A stretch of 64,000 nt of DNA from Salminus brasiliensis (GCF_030463535.1 NC_132896.1:26885209-26949208); one strand, 5' to 3'. Counted from the first letter of the stretch, positions 1 through 12,014 are shown. The notes: generated from the letters alone by a model not told the origin. Numbers and translations: made by a program.

Positions 1-1403
1 ATGCAAGCCAGTCTTAGACCCCCCAAAGGGAAGGCTTAGCACCATCTTTAAATCTCTAGTTATGCTTCTGAAGAAACACAAAAATGGTAAACAACATTAC
101 ATGCTTGGCCTATTTGTGACATTATTGCTAGTGATCTCCAGAAAAATGCTGTATTTTTACAAGACAGAGAACACATATGCAAAGTTAACTTTGAGAGTTT
201 AACAAATTTATGAATATGAACCCAGTGTTTTCATATTAATTTGCTGATCAGGCTGCCTGGCGCAAATGGTGGCTAGCCAGTAGTCAGAGGTGGCAGGTGA
301 GCTCTGCTTTCTACCCCGCTTCCTCTTCCACCTGGAGCCTGCACATTCTCATCCATCATCCGGCCTGTAAGTTTTGTTATCACTCTAACACTAATCAAAA
401 GAGAAAACTGTCACCGGCGCTGACCTGTGGAACCTCCCAATTATGCTCTTCAGGACTGACAGGAGCACTTAACTTCCCTAGGCGGGTAAATGACCACCAT
501 CAATCTATACAGAATAACAATGAGCCGCTGGCCTGCAAATTATTATTTCTTTTTTTTTTTTTTTCTTTTTTTTTAAGGTATAGAAAATCCCCGGGCTGGA
601 ATTTATGAAAGGTGAAAAGCAACCCAAGGCTCTCTTATCCCTCTAGACCCCCACCCCCCCATTCCCCCCTTCCTCTTCTTTCCTCCGCTCCACTCGGCAC
701 GAGAAACCCCGCGCTCGGGGAGGCGTCCGCATCAGCGCTAAACAGAATTTATGCCTTTTAATTTACTCAAAAGGTGCTTAACCGTTCCCTGTGCTACAAT
801 GCATAACAGAATGCCAGTTTTTAAATATGGGGGTCGTTTTCATAAAACGGTATACATAATGTGTGTGCCCTTCCTTTTTTCGAGGGCATTGCACGAGGTG
901 CGGTTCCCAAGCACACGCTTTTTTTTCCATTTATTCTGCTTAATTGCCTCCATGATTACCTCTATATCAGGCACTAAAGGGTGATCAAAGCTCGCTTTGC
1001 CTATTCCTTTTTATTCCTCCGCTTTCTTTTTTTATTTTCTTTTTCATTACTGCAGGCGGGCCGTGTTGACAATTGCAGATTAAGGTATAAACTGTCTTTG
1101 GATGAGGTCTCAATTACGCACGCTGGTGGGCTGTTGGCTGAGTGAGGCGCGGTGATAGCTGTGCTTTTACTGGAGCTGTGGAGGAAAACAAGTCCTTAGC
1201 TGGACAACTAGCTTTGCTTAAAACGCTGGAGTCTGCAGTTCTGGTTTTTAAACGTTATACATAATGATGAGAGGGTGAGAGGGATAGGCGAGGCCTATGT
1301 TTCAGAGGGCCGATACAAGGATACCAATACAAATGCGTGAATGGTATTAAACATGGGTTGAATCATTCTATGAAATGGGTGTCATTACTACGATACAACT
1401 TTC

Positions 1404-1430
1404 TAAATAAATAAATAAATAAATAAATAA
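1404..1430. repeat. (AAAT)n microsatellite
   Basis: About six to seven AAAT units. Confidence 0.9.
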
Positions 1431-1871
1431 GATGTTGATGATCCAAAATTTGTTTTCCCACATTAAGCAGAAAATCTCTATTATCATTACAACGTGTACA
1501 ACACAGTACACAGTACAACGGGACAGGGTGGTGTGTGAAGGGATGGATTCCTGGACAGGATGGACGGTAAATTTCATCCTAAAATGGACATAGTTCTTCA
1601 TGTGGTCAAGTTCCTAACCGAACACACACCACACATTTTAAAATATAATTTATTTTAATTATTAGCACAAAATGTTAATAAAAACACTTCCCTATGTATT
1701 TTGTGTGACAGGGTGGTTGGATTTAGCTTGATGGCTCATAATAAACAACAAAAAAGAAAATCACAAATTTTGTGTATTTGGTCCTGGTTGCCCAAAATGC
1801 TCAAATGATGTAACTTAAAGTAAAGTAAAGTTAAATTGAGGGACGCACACAAATCATATTGTTTATAAATA

Positions 1872-2185
1872 CACTATATGGACAAAAGTATTGGGACATC
1901 TGCTAATTCATTTTCTGAAATCAAGGGTATTGAAAATAACATATCCTGCCTCTACTGGGATTTCGAAGCACTGCTGTGAGGGTTTGATTCCTTTCAGTTA
2001 AAAAAGTCTTAGTGGCGGTCAGGATGTTGGATGATCACCACCCTGCCTCATCTACAACTCCTTCCAAAAGTATTGGATGGAGCACCATCATTCCAGAAAA
2101 CATTAGGCATGGTACCAATATGTTCATGTTTATCTGCTCCAGAGAGTCCTATTGGTAGTACTACAGGTATTAGACAAGCTGTGAT
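1872..2185 (+). mobile_element. Non-autonomous DNA transposon (CACTATATGGACAAAAG family), copy A, 3' truncated
   Basis: The element starts CACTATATGGACAAAAGTAT and shares TGGATGATCACCACC, AAAGTATTGGATGGAGCACC and GCTCCAGAGAGTCCTATT with the other copies. The far terminal repeat is missing. I recall this family as abundant in otophysan fish genomes; the superfamily is not certain (Tc1-like or hAT-like). Confidence 0.7.
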
Positions 2186-2203
2186 TTGTCATGTAAAATT
2201 GGT

Positions 2204-2234
2204 AAATAATAATAATAATAATAATAATAATAAA
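2204..2234. repeat. (AAT)n microsatellite
   Basis: About ten AAT units directly after the truncated MITE copy A. Confidence 0.95.
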
Positions 2235-5200
2235 CAGAAACTATTATATTACTCTTTAATTAATTACTTTAATTTAAATTACCTTCTAATAGATCATTTT
2301 AACAAGAACTTTGGAAACACAAATGCTGTATGTAAGTACAATGTTTGTGCTTAATGCATTACATCCAATGTTGGTGTGATGCAAATTGCACCAGTTTGGT
2401 AGAATGACTTGGTTTCATTGATTAAGCAAAAGTTGGAGAGTTCACACCCATACAAATAAAATTGCTTCAGAAAACAAGGTTTTCAGAAAAGGTTCTTTAC
2501 CCATCTAAAATGTTCTTCACATCATTAAACAAAAAGTAGTTCTTCTATGGCATCGCTCAAAGAACCCTTTGAAGAACCTGTTTTTAAGAGCACACCTGTT
2601 ATCAGATGCACATTCGGCAAAGAGTTTTAGGCCTTTATTTCTTTCCCAAAGTTTTATGAGTATCCGACAAAAATGGAAATCTCCCTGTGAAACCTACAGC
2701 AGCCTCAACACCTACACCCCTACCTCACAGCGAACTCGCTCTTAAAAGTAAAAGTCCTACTTAAAACATTATTCCCCACATCAATACACTTTTTCATTCC
2801 TTGCAGCCAGCAGTCGGTGAAAAAGGAGATTGCTATTTTGTTTATAAGTGTTGCCTCCTTTAATCCAATGCAGTTATTTCCACCTTGATGGATTAAAAAG
2901 CAGTGGGAAGAGATTACCAACAGTGCTGGAATTCTTGGGTCAGGCAGCGTTATTTTATTTTTAATTCACTTTAATTCTGCTGTGATAAAATCTGCACTGC
3001 CAACTGGTGATGGCAGGATTGTAAGTCTTCTACAGGAAAAGCTGTGGTGAAGAGAATCGGTCTCTATATGGAGGCATTTCGCTGACACAGGCCCGGCTAA
3101 CATATGGAGCCCACCTTTTAGTGTCTCCTTTGCATTTAAAACACACCGTTTGCTTGGCCGCCTCTATAACTTGTATGGAATAAACAACTCTTCTTTTCAT
3201 TTCTCTTCTAAACCCCTCATCCCCCACCTTTAAGGAAAGTTTTTTGGACTCTGCAGCGGGAGCAAGATTTGGCCAGCATACCCAGCTAAAGAGTGGACTT
3301 GCACTGTTTACGATACTTCACTTATAGGCTATTTATTATTACTGTTCCGGTTATTATGCACAGACTGGTATTTAAAAAGCAGCAGTTTAGCTACACTTTT
3401 AAAAAGTTTAACGTGATGAAGCGCATTTAAAGAAATTCATTATCTGAGTCAAAACTGGTGAGGTATTATCTCCAAGCACTGCAAAGTGGCCTAAGCATTA
3501 ACAGAGCAGGGACCATATTAGAATAAAAGTGAATATTAAGCAGTGTGTGTGCTCCTGAGTAGGCCGCTTTAAGACATTCGCAGTGAACTCTATTGATTGC
3601 GTGCTGGCTGTGTCAACCTCCGTCTCCTTGGCTGGGAGAAGGGGGCAGATAATGAGGTTCCGGTTAAATATCCCCCACTTATGAGAAGAGTAAAAAAAAA
3701 AAAAAAAAAAAAAGAAAGAAAGAAAAAACACATTCCAGCAGGGCTAAAGTGCTCTCCATGCCCTCCCAATATATTTTGTATGGTCTAATTAACTCTGTAA
3801 GCAATCTCAATTACTTTGTGCCTAGGGAAGCGTCCGCCGGCCGCACTCCTTTAAGCAAGTCTGTTATCCTTTTAAAAAATGATCCGAGGAGGCAGCCTCG
3901 GACAACTGAACTCTCGACTTCATTTGTCTTTGGCCAAGTTTGATGGCCATGCGTTTAAAAAACCATTCAATCTTATAAACTAAAAATTAAATGTACTCAG
4001 CTGTGATGGTCCTCCGTGCATCTGCTATTTATATGCTAATCTCCTCTCTTACTGGGAAGGTCTTGCAAATTATTACAGCAAACCAATAACTCAGGTGTAT
4101 GGACTGGCAGGCTCACTGGCCACCGAATGGAATGAAATGCTCCGAGGCTTGGCAAGTACTCGGGCTGTCCGGTGAAAGAGAAAGAAAGAGAGAACCTTGT
4201 GAAGTTGCCCGCCATTGTCTCTGGAGGCAATTTAACGTGCCTTTGCCACAAAGCGCCTCTCTGAGACAGCGCTCACTTTAAAAGCACACAACTTTGCATA
4301 CATTATACCAGAGTATGTAGTAGCCTATTTTGGGGTACATGTTCAGGTAGGCCAGGACCGCCTGCCTTTAATGGAAATAACCTTCACAGGTATTTGGTGC
4401 ACCGGTTTAAGAATACAAAGAGAGGGACAAAGTAACAACAAACAAAAAGGTAATATGCCAAAACATTAAAGCATAAGCATTCGAATAAAAGCTATGCAGG
4501 TGAAATGCTACTTTACTTTGTTTTCAAATGAGTTTCTGTTTCCCTGAAGCGTAATATTGCTATTAGTCTTCATAAATGTCAATAAAAATGAATTTATATA
4601 TATATGCATATGTATATGAAAAAAGAAATGATAGACATATTACTCAATATTTTTTACTTACACAAAACCTTAAAGTATACTGTAGTTATTAGAGCGAGAA
4701 ACAAGGTGTGGGCCCCCATAAGGACCCATAAGCTCAACCTCTTAAAAGGTTCAGTTGAAGCTGGACTATGTGTTAAAAACACCATCGACTGCCTTTAGCT
4801 GTGATCTGAAGTTTGACTAGCGATTACAGGTAAGCAATAGCGACGGTGCTTTGACGGCTGTTGGAAATGTGTGTGATGCAGATAAACAGCAGATGATGGA
4901 TGGAGGTCTCTTAATTTACCACAGTGTAATGGGCCCTCTCAGAGACTGCCGCTGTCTGGGGGATTGGGGTAAATGAGACCTTAAACCCTCTAGAGCCCCA
5001 CTGGCTTCCCCCGGGGGTTAAATGCAGGTCAGTTATGGTCAAATTTGAAGAGTACATTTAAAAAAGGGCCCCATTTTAACCCTAAAATAGAATTTACATA
5101 CAACTATGCATTTAGGCTCCTAGAGCATTGCTTAAGGGTTCAGATTTAGCCAGTTATGTAATGCAAGCGCATATGATGATCTAGTGTTTGGTGTTGTCAA

Positions 5201-6325
5201 GGGTATTTGAAATTTTGCAACTGTGAGGGTTGTTAGAGAAGCTGCTCTGTTCCTACCTGAGATCAGAAACAAACAACACAATTTTTAGGTTTAGGTTAGA
5301 CTTTTTTTCTTTGAGAAGAGCCAGAACAGAGGTAGGGGAGAAGGAGCATTTAGAGTTAATATATCTCATTTTTATTTTCCACAAAAATCATTGCCATTTA
5401 AGGCATCTTAAGTCTCTTAAGGATGCTTAGCCTCAATCAGATCCCTCGTATATTAAACCCAGACTTAGAGCTCAGAGCTTAATGACAAGTTCAAGAAAAC
5501 TAAAGGAAATTAAAACACTAACATTAGCAAATGAAATAAATTTGAAAATAAAACTGAGAATTACCTTTTGCAAACTTTTCATATAATTACACTTTGAATT
5601 TAATGAATAAGGTTTTTAGCACAGATTAACAGCTCAGAAGCCTGCAGGCCTGTTTTATAGGGTAGGTTAGCTTGGATCCTAATGTATTACCTTTACTTTA
5701 TAGCCTTTGCTTACACCAAGCTTAATAAGGCATTACCCTGGTACAAGAATTGCAAAAACATAGTAAAGCATCCCTGATAGGTTTGGAATGAAGAAAGGAA
5801 GCGGAGATAGACACGGTTTATCTTGAGTTTGCCAATGGGGGGAAAAAAAAACAACAACCTGAGACACATCAATTATTGCTCTTCCTCACCGTCCTGATAA
5901 GATGCCTTATCGGTGTAAACAATGCAGTATTCCCCCTGGCTGCATGGTAAATGTGCTCCTCTTTTGGGAAGTCGAAAAGGTGTCTGCTCTACAAATTCAG
6001 GGTGCTTAACACAAAACCCCCATGACCAATAATTAAATGGAGGCTGTGCCATCACAACACAGCGGTGCATTATGCTTGTTTGAAATGTCAACAGCTATAG
6101 TTATCTGATGGGCAAGGGAAGAGGAGCTAATGCCAGAGCTTTATGTATGAGGCATGTATTTCCTTAACGTCTGGTCAATTAGACAGGAAGTAGTGATTTT
6201 TTGCTATAGTATTATTTTCATACATTTCTTTTATTCAGATATGATAACTTATTTCAAAAAGCAAAGTGTGCTTTAAATAATTATATGTATACATATATAT
6301 CTTAAGAATACAATTTAAACTAAAG

Positions 6326-6399
6326 AGTCAATTTTGTAAAAAAATATATATATATACACATATATGAAATAAAATCTAATAATTTTTACAAAATTGACT
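6326..6399. repeat. Inverted repeat, AT-rich hairpin
   Basis: AGTCAATTTTGTAAAAA at 6326-6342 is the exact reverse complement of 6383-6399, and the similarity continues imperfectly outward (AAACTAA against TTAAGTTT). The loop holds a TA tract. It is likely a MITE remnant. Confidence 0.6.
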
Positions 6400-6487
6400 T
6401 TTTAAGTTTACATTTTATTTTTTATACAACAGACTTTTTGTAATGTATATTACCAGTTCACCAATCAGCAGTTTGTGGAGTCAAATT

Positions 6488-6510
6488 AAAAAAAAAAAAA
6501 AAAAAAAAAA
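6488..6510. repeat. Poly(A) tract
   Basis: A run of 23 A in the presumed uvssa intron, with no retroposon body recognised upstream of it. Confidence 0.95.
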
Positions 6511-6599
6511 GCAATTCCATCCATGTCAGGGCCATGATAAAGCACATAAAGTAATGGAATGCTTTTAAGGGTAAAAAGGAAAAACTAATTATGATAAAG

Positions 6600-7060
6600 G
6601 GCTTTAAGTTGCTGCTTTATCACAAAGCACTGGCTTTTTGCATTGGAAATGGCCACTGACAGTGATAAACCTTTATAGGGTGCAGTAAAGCGCTTTGTCA
6701 CTGTCACTTGCCTCCATTCCCTCTCCCTAGCTCGCTCTTTTCGCCCAGTTAAAAGCGGATATCATGTGTCATAATGATGTGTCTCCTAACTGCTAGGTGT
6801 GTCCCATTCCACCCCGTGCTGCGCCGATCTCCATTAACAGCCGAGCTGTGCCTCCCGACTCGCTCGCCGAGCTAATCTCGAGCCTGATGCATTGCACTTC
6901 GCCACTATTGTCAGCGCATTTGCAAAATGTTCGACTAACCATTTGCTCATTGCTGCAGCGATTTAGCTGGAATTTTCATCATCAATTTGAAGTTATGGCA
7001 ACGGATGAATTTAGAAACAACCAACATTTCACTTCTTCAGAGCAAGTAGTTACTGTGGGA
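6600..7060. promoter_or_regulatory. Candidate conserved non-coding element
   Basis: This stretch of high complexity, with no repeats and no family match, contains CATTTGCAAAATG, GCTAATCT, CATTAACAG and CATCATCAATTTGAAG-type cores. The open frame at 6797-7069 has no recognisable protein. A regulatory role is inferred from texture alone. Confidence 0.3.
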
Positions 7061-7258
7061 CTTCTTTAGAAACAAATGTGGTATCCCTTATACAGTTATC
7101 AAAATCAGGACAGTTCTGTTCCTCTTGCACAATTCCACTGAACTTTGACGCATCAGTCTCTCAAATATGGTGAAATGGTGCCCTCCTCTGGTGAACCCTG
7201 GTTACTCACATCTTTACACTGACTGTGAGAAAGAAAAAATAAATGGAAGGAGACTCAC

Positions 7259-7387
7259 CACTCTTCTCTGTCTTAATTTGTAGTCTATATGCAGCTCATC
7301 GTGTTTCCTCAAAGCTTTGTCAAGAGATTTCTTGAGGTCAGTGGCTCGCCTCATCAGCTGTTCTTCCACACCAACCTTCGTGAAGAC
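7259..7387 (-). CDS. uvssa: uvssa exon: last one visible in the window
   Basis: This 129-nt exon codes 43 residues beginning [20 protein letters not shown] and ending DYKLRQRRV. It aligns with human RFTRVGTHGGCLKRAIDLKA...LRKYKELDIE. The donor is GTGAGT. No continuation exon was found between 1 and 7258. Confidence 0.85.
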
Positions 7388-9608
7388 CTGGAGATCAATT
7401 GCAGTCAGAATTAAAGCAGGAAAAGAAATTCTCTCATCTCACTCAAAATGACAATGAAAATAAAAAAAGGTTATCAATTGGGCTGCAAAAAAATTTTTTT
7501 TGCAAAAAATACATACACTATATCTGCTCAATAAAATTTATTTTACTGTTACTGTTACGTATTTAAGGTAAAGGTAAAGGTGCACGTATTTGTCACTGTA
7601 CAGTGATGCGAAATGTGTCCTCCGCATTTAACCCATCTGGTAGTGAACACACACTCACTCACTGTGTTAGGGGCAGTGAGTACACACACACACCCAGAGC
7701 GGTGGGCAGCCAACTCCAGCACCCGGGGAGCAGAGAGGGTAAAGGGCCTTGCTCAAGGGCCCAACAGTGGCAGCTTGCCGAGCCCAGGAATCGAAACCCA
7801 CAACCCTGTTATCTCGCGCTCTAACCGCTGAGCCACCACTGCCCCTGCACCACACACTATTCATGGTTGTCTTATAAAGGTGTTATATGATCAAGGAAGA
7901 ACTTAGAACTTTTGTTGTGTTCTTTAATTCTTATGAATTCTGCTTTGATGCTATAACACCTTCATAAGACAACCATGGTGTGAGATCAATGAATGTTAAC
8001 GCATGTTAACGCATTGTTTCATGTACATATATTTGCCCCTTCCCTCAACGGATAAAAAAAAAAAAAAAAAAGTTCACATCAGACACCTGAAAAGCAAAAA
8101 AACTAGATGCTACAGTAAACAACTGCGATCAACTTTAATAACTGTACCAACTTGACATCAAATATTGTGTTCAAAAGTGCAGAGAATCATTTGCCCTTGT
8201 CTGGGGTTCATGGCACACCCAAAGGTTTCTTTGCATAGCCAAATGTTTCTCCTTTAACTTCCCTTTAAGATCTTAGCAATTGTGATGGTGGATCTGTGTC
8301 TACGACATACCTGAATCCACGATTGGACCATTGGAAGATGCCGGCTATTGATGACTCTGTGCAAGTCTCTTATGTTGTTCACTACTGCCTCATTCTCCTC
8401 AGTCTCCTTCACATTTAGATCTAGGAACATGTAAGAGATGTAATTGTCCTACATGACATTTGTGTGTTTAAAATAATAAATGAGCAAGTATTTTATTCAT
8501 CACAAACATGGAATTTCTGTTGTATGAGTCTAGCTATAACAGTTGGTCATCATAAGGATACGTAGTATATTTTTACCCAATTTATCTCTCCAATTTTAGT
8601 TAGCCAATTACCTAACCCACTCGTTAGAACTCCCCCTATCACGTGAAATACTCCCAACACTGGGAGGGTGATGACTGACATGACCCCACATGACTGCCGC
8701 TGATGCAACATCACAGGGAAACCAATGTGCTCTGAGGTGGCCAGCATCACACTGAAGTGACTTTTTATGTAATGTAACTGTTTTTATGTAAATGGGCCCG
8801 GTGTAAACAGGCTATGTAAGACGCTCTCACTGTTCTCCACCACATGGATCAGTTGCTCCTTATCAAACTGCACAGTAGTCGCAATACACTACAGAGTTAA
8901 TTAATCAAACAGGCTCACAGGTTAAAATATTTTACAATTGTACACCACCTAAACATCAGAGACCAAAAACCAAGCCAAACCAACCTATGGGCACGTTCAG
9001 GTCCAGTTGATATCTGTGAGACATCAGCCCAGTGCTGCGGATAAACATGTCCTCATCTGCAAGCTCCTCCATGTCCGCATCTTCACTATTCTTCTCTTTC
9101 TCTTCTTCACTTGTGGTTACATCTGCAATCCTTTCTTCTCCCACTTCGCTCAAGGCTTTGCTGCAGCACGGCTGTTCATCCCAGACCCCGGTGTCTTGGT
9201 CAGGCTCAGCACAGGTGGAGGTAGCCCCGTTGCTGGCCACAGTTGGCTCATTGCTGAACAGATTGAAGCTGTCTGGCATGAGTAGCGTCAGGCAGTTGTT
9301 GATCTCGGTCAGGGATTCCTCGATCTCAGTAGACATTTCTGAGAGGTAAAGACATTCAGACAGAATGTTACTAAGGACTTTCTCACAGTCTGAGCAGTTA
9401 CTTTGAATAAACTCATCTCATCTGAAGAGAACTGACGTTACTTAACACAAGATGCACACAGCTTTACCCTGTGTTCACATTAGCAGAAAACAGAGCCAAC
9501 AGGATTGAAGGATCTAATGATGCACTTAAGAACCTTTTAGTCTGCAGAGGTTAAATATTAATAATAATAGATATTTTCCACATTTCTTTCAAAAGCTAGA
9601 CAGTATGC

Positions 9609-9661
<53 letters not shown>

Positions 9662-11081
9662 AAATGCATCTGGTTGGTGTAGCATAGTGAGTAACTGACA
9701 CCTTCCCCTAAGTCAAGCAAGCACACCACACTACACCAATGGGAGTCCTTGAGCAAAGCACTGTTTGTACAACTTGATTCAGTTACTCTGGATAAGAGTG
9801 TCAGATAAATGTCAAAAAAGTAATGTAGTGCTGTTAATGTTTACATCTTAACTGAAATTATTAATCTGCAAATTTAACACTAATTTAACTATTTTTGTAA
9901 TTTAACATTCAGCTGTTATATAAACAGCTGCTCATCTCTTAGCTTGCTTAATCCATTCATTTATCTCTTAAGAAGTTGTTTTCTCCATTGAAACTTCTGT
10001 GCCCAAGCTTCGCTGTGCCCGAGGCCAAAGCTCTCAAAACTACACAGAGATATTATAAGAATAAGAATAAAAAAAAATGATTCCTCTAGCCAGTTTGTGG
10101 CATGCCACACACAGTTTTCCCAAGCAAAAATTCAACGATGTGCTTACTAGCATTTTAACTTGTGATTAATCCTGATTAATCACAGAATAGTGTTGTGATT
10201 AATTCGATTTCACGTTTTAATAGATTCACACCACTAATGCAAACGTAAACGTGGCCGCAAACACACCCACTTGAGACATACAGCAGGATTTTAAAAAATG
10301 GTATAGCCCTACCCTCCATCTCCTGCTTGGCCTTTTCAAGCTTTTCCTTATAAATTCTCTCAAGTCTCTGCTGTTTCTCCTCCTGCCTCTTTCGCTCAGC
10401 CAGTGTTCTGGCTTCAACATCCCGAAAATCTACCTGGGAACAATGAGAAAGACATGTAGATTAGAAAAGAACTGTTGCTTTAAAAAAACAATGCTGCTTT
10501 AGATTTAGGAAGGTAGAGCCCTACCTTTTTAACTTGCTTGAGAAAGTGATAGCCCAAAGCCAGCTTCTTGTAGGCCTCCCCATATGTGGCCTGCCACGCT
10601 TGCACAGTCTGAATGGCCTGGGTCTTGAGCTTTTTGGCCACTTCTTTGGGTGGCGGCAGCGGCTGCTCGATATCCGTCTCCACCGTTAGCTCCAGAAATT
10701 CCTGGAGGTTAGTTACTAACAAGACTCTGAAGTGATGAGAACGGCTGAAAAGCTCAGTGGCCATCTGAAAGGCAGAAAGGCGAATCTCTGCATGATCCTG
10801 GTTTAGCTGGGTCATGATGAGGTGATAGAAATGGTCGATGTAGTCGTTGGAGAGTCTGCAATGTGAAGAGTAAACCATAAAGAGTGAGAGAAAGTCTGGA
10901 GAGAGGGGAGACTACAGGTTAAATATACAGCCAAAAGTTGCTCAGTTTAGTATCAGTAATATCTCTCTTACTTGCAAATCTTTTTCACTTCCTTCATTTT
11001 TGCTTCATTGAGCTGTGGTTCTCCAGAGGTAGTCAGCTCCTCCACCAGCTCTGACAGTTTTTCCCGCTTTTCCTGGTCCAT
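7259..11081 (-). CDS. uvssa: UV-stimulated scaffold protein A, 5' half (partial; continues beyond window start)
   Basis: UVSSA joins the stalled RNA polymerase II-CSA/CSB complex in the nucleus, brings USP7 to stabilise CSB and recruits TFIIH for transcription-coupled repair (known family role). Six minus-strand coding exons join in frame: 11081-10972, 10855-10525, 10433-10313, 9338-8985, 8420-8311 and 7387-7259 (1155 nt, 385 codons), all with GT-AG borders. The start [16 protein letters not shown] matches the family N-terminus. Residues about 2-148 form the VHS-like domain, with [20 protein letters not shown] and [19 protein letters not shown] as strong matches. Residues about 155-190 are a charged coiled coil, 250-275 an acidic stretch, and 343-385 match the segment after human SWIQRF. 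The human protein is about 709 residues, so the TFIIH-binding and DUF2043 C-terminal parts are missing here. They probably lie beyond base 1. Confidence 0.93.
7564..7845 (-). mobile_element. tRNA-derived SINE, full-length-like
   Basis: On the minus strand it begins GGGGCAGTGGTGGCTCAGCG. TGGCTCAGCGG (7825-7835) is a good A box and GGTTTCGATTCC (7787-7798) a B box with one extra T. The tail is three TTTACC units at 7564-7580. Transcription by RNA polymerase III is known for such elements. Two further copies lie in the window. Confidence 0.75.
7862..7977. mobile_element. Short hairpin MITE
   Basis: Inverted arms of 26 bp at 7862-7887 and 7952-7977 (CATGGTTGTCTTAT, then A or G, then AAGGTGTTATA) match with one difference and enclose 64 bp. 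Clear target duplications were not seen. It sits next to the SINE at 7564-7845. Confidence 0.7.
8311..8420 (-). CDS. uvssa: uvssa exon: SWIQ segment
   Basis: This 110-nt exon codes [20 protein letters not shown] and continues to MVQSWIQ, which aligns with human NEDNLALIHAARDTL...CSWIQRF. Acceptor CTAG and donor GTATGT are both standard. It is too short to be noticed by open-frame length but fits in phase on both sides. Confidence 0.85.
8985..9338 (-). CDS. uvssa: uvssa exon: variable acidic linker
   Basis: This 354-nt exon codes residues about 188-305. It opens with [19 protein letters not shown] (human MSGEIESCLTEVESCFRLL), contains the conserved EQPCCS, an acidic stretch with [16 protein letters not shown], and ends with [17 protein letters not shown] (human SHGLGSHKYTLDVEL). 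The donor is GTTGGT. The plus-strand open frames over this exon are shadows. Confidence 0.9.
9612..9659. repeat. (TA)n microsatellite
   Basis: An uninterrupted TA run of about 48 bp in uvssa intron sequence, just before the SINE at 9665. Confidence 0.95.
9665..9830 (+). mobile_element. tRNA-derived SINE of a third family
   Basis: GGTTGGTGTAGCATAGTGAG is a tRNA-like head and ACTCTGGATAAGAGTGTCAG then ATAAATG is the 3' core shared by many fish SINEs. It lies just after a (TA)n tract, within uvssa intron sequence. Confidence 0.65.
10313..10433 (-). CDS. uvssa: uvssa exon: charged coiled-coil segment
   Basis: This 121-nt exon codes [19 protein letters not shown] and a Lys/Glu-rich helix, matching human KVDFQDTNARSLAERKREEE. 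It ends in phase 1 with donor GTAGGG and joins the next exon as GAA (Glu). Confidence 0.9.
10525..10855 (-). CDS. uvssa: uvssa exon: VHS-like domain core
   Basis: This 331-nt exon codes residues about 37-147, the helical VHS/ENTH-like bundle by which the family contacts the CSA side of the repair complex. It opens with [17 protein letters not shown] and closes with FLKQVKK; the donor is GTAGGG. It is the best conserved block of the gene in this window. Confidence 0.95.
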
Positions 11082-11090
11082 CCTTTTCTA
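10972..11090 (-). CDS. uvssa: uvssa first coding exon
   Basis: The acceptor AG lies just above 11090 and ten untranslated bases precede the ATG at 11081-11079. It codes residues 1-37 (first bases of codon 37), ending in KEVKKIC. The donor is GTAAGA. The ATG was chosen because it gives the family-standard MDQ start and no earlier in-frame ATG is visible in the exon. Confidence 0.9.
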
Positions 11091-11539
11091 CTGAAGTCAG
11101 AAACCACATTCAGAACGGTTCAGAACGATCCTGCATGGAAATCTGGGTGTTTAAACGGAAGAAAACAAATTAACTTAACCCCTTTTTACACTTATTACAC
11201 ACCAAGACGTGTTATTCAGTAACTACAGGGGCATCTGATGGGGCTATTCTTTGGTAACAGAGGTTTGTAAGAACACTTTCGGTCCACTTTCGCTGGTCCA
11301 TAGGCAGTTTAAGGGGTTAAAACAAGAACATAAGCACTGTAAGTAACTGTTTCTCTGAATCTACAATCTGTAATTCAACATTTATGCTGATGTTTTCCAG
11401 AATCTGCATAGAATGGTTAAATGTTTTTTTTTTTTTTTATGTGCAATGCATCATTTTAGAGAACCTTGCAGAGTCAGAACTGTTCACAAAACTAGTGACA
11501 AGAAACAAGACAGGACAAGACAACCCTATTCACCATTTG

Positions 11540-11727
11540 TTTCGGACACAGATGGAATTTCCGCCTTTGACCCATCCGTGCAGCGAACACCAGTGAAACA
11601 CACACAGTGACTGTGAACACACATGCCCGGAGAGGTGGGCAGCTCTCGGGGAGCACTAGTGGCAGCTTGCCGAGTCCGGGTATAGAACCCAGGGGGTTCA
11701 TCAATAGCCCAGAGCTCTAACCGCTGT
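11540..11727 (-). mobile_element. tRNA-derived SINE, partial copy in uvssa intron 1
   Basis: It shares GCGGTTAGAGCTCTGGG, GGCAAGCTGCCACT and TGTGTGTTTCACTGG blocks with the 7564-7845 element on the same strand. The A-box end is damaged (replaced by a T-run) and the middle is shortened. Confidence 0.65.
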
Positions 11728-11975
11728 TTTTCCTTTTTATGGATCTACATAATTTTAGCATCATCAGATTTTACACATAAAACTCAGAAGACATGTGGGT
11801 CTAGTGCTGTTTTAGATAGCTAGTTAATCAAGGGACTAGATAGCTACATTTGTGCTGCTGACACCTACCCTACCCAGTTCCTCCCACCACCACATCCAGC
11901 CACTCTGAATAACTGTGTGTCAAATCAGTGGAATTTGCTTTTTTAACATGGGTGGCTGAACTAATGGAGTACTTT

Positions 11976-12014
11976 ATTAATTAATTAATTAATTAATTAA
12001 TTAATTAATTAATA
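11976..12014. repeat. (TTAA)n microsatellite
   Basis: Tandem ATTA/TTAA units in the presumed first intron of uvssa. Confidence 0.95.

Larger units (their letters stand above)
1..7258. other. Presumed uvssa intron with conserved-non-coding-like DNA
   Basis: I saw no exon in this stretch. Most is unique AT-rich sequence with scattered simple repeats, a MITE at 1872-2185 and a hairpin element at 6326-6399. Blocks such as 2720-3330, 3490-4290, 4800-5030 and 6600-7060 have the mixed, non-repetitive texture with homeobox-type cores that is typical of vertebrate conserved non-coding elements. Human UVSSA lies next to NKX1-1, so these could be enhancers for a neighbouring nkx1 gene (inference). Confidence 0.4.

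Noticed and set aside
9007..9349. Two plus-strand frames over 9.0-9.35 kb
   Set aside because: Antisense shadows of a uvssa exon with clear homology on the minus strand.
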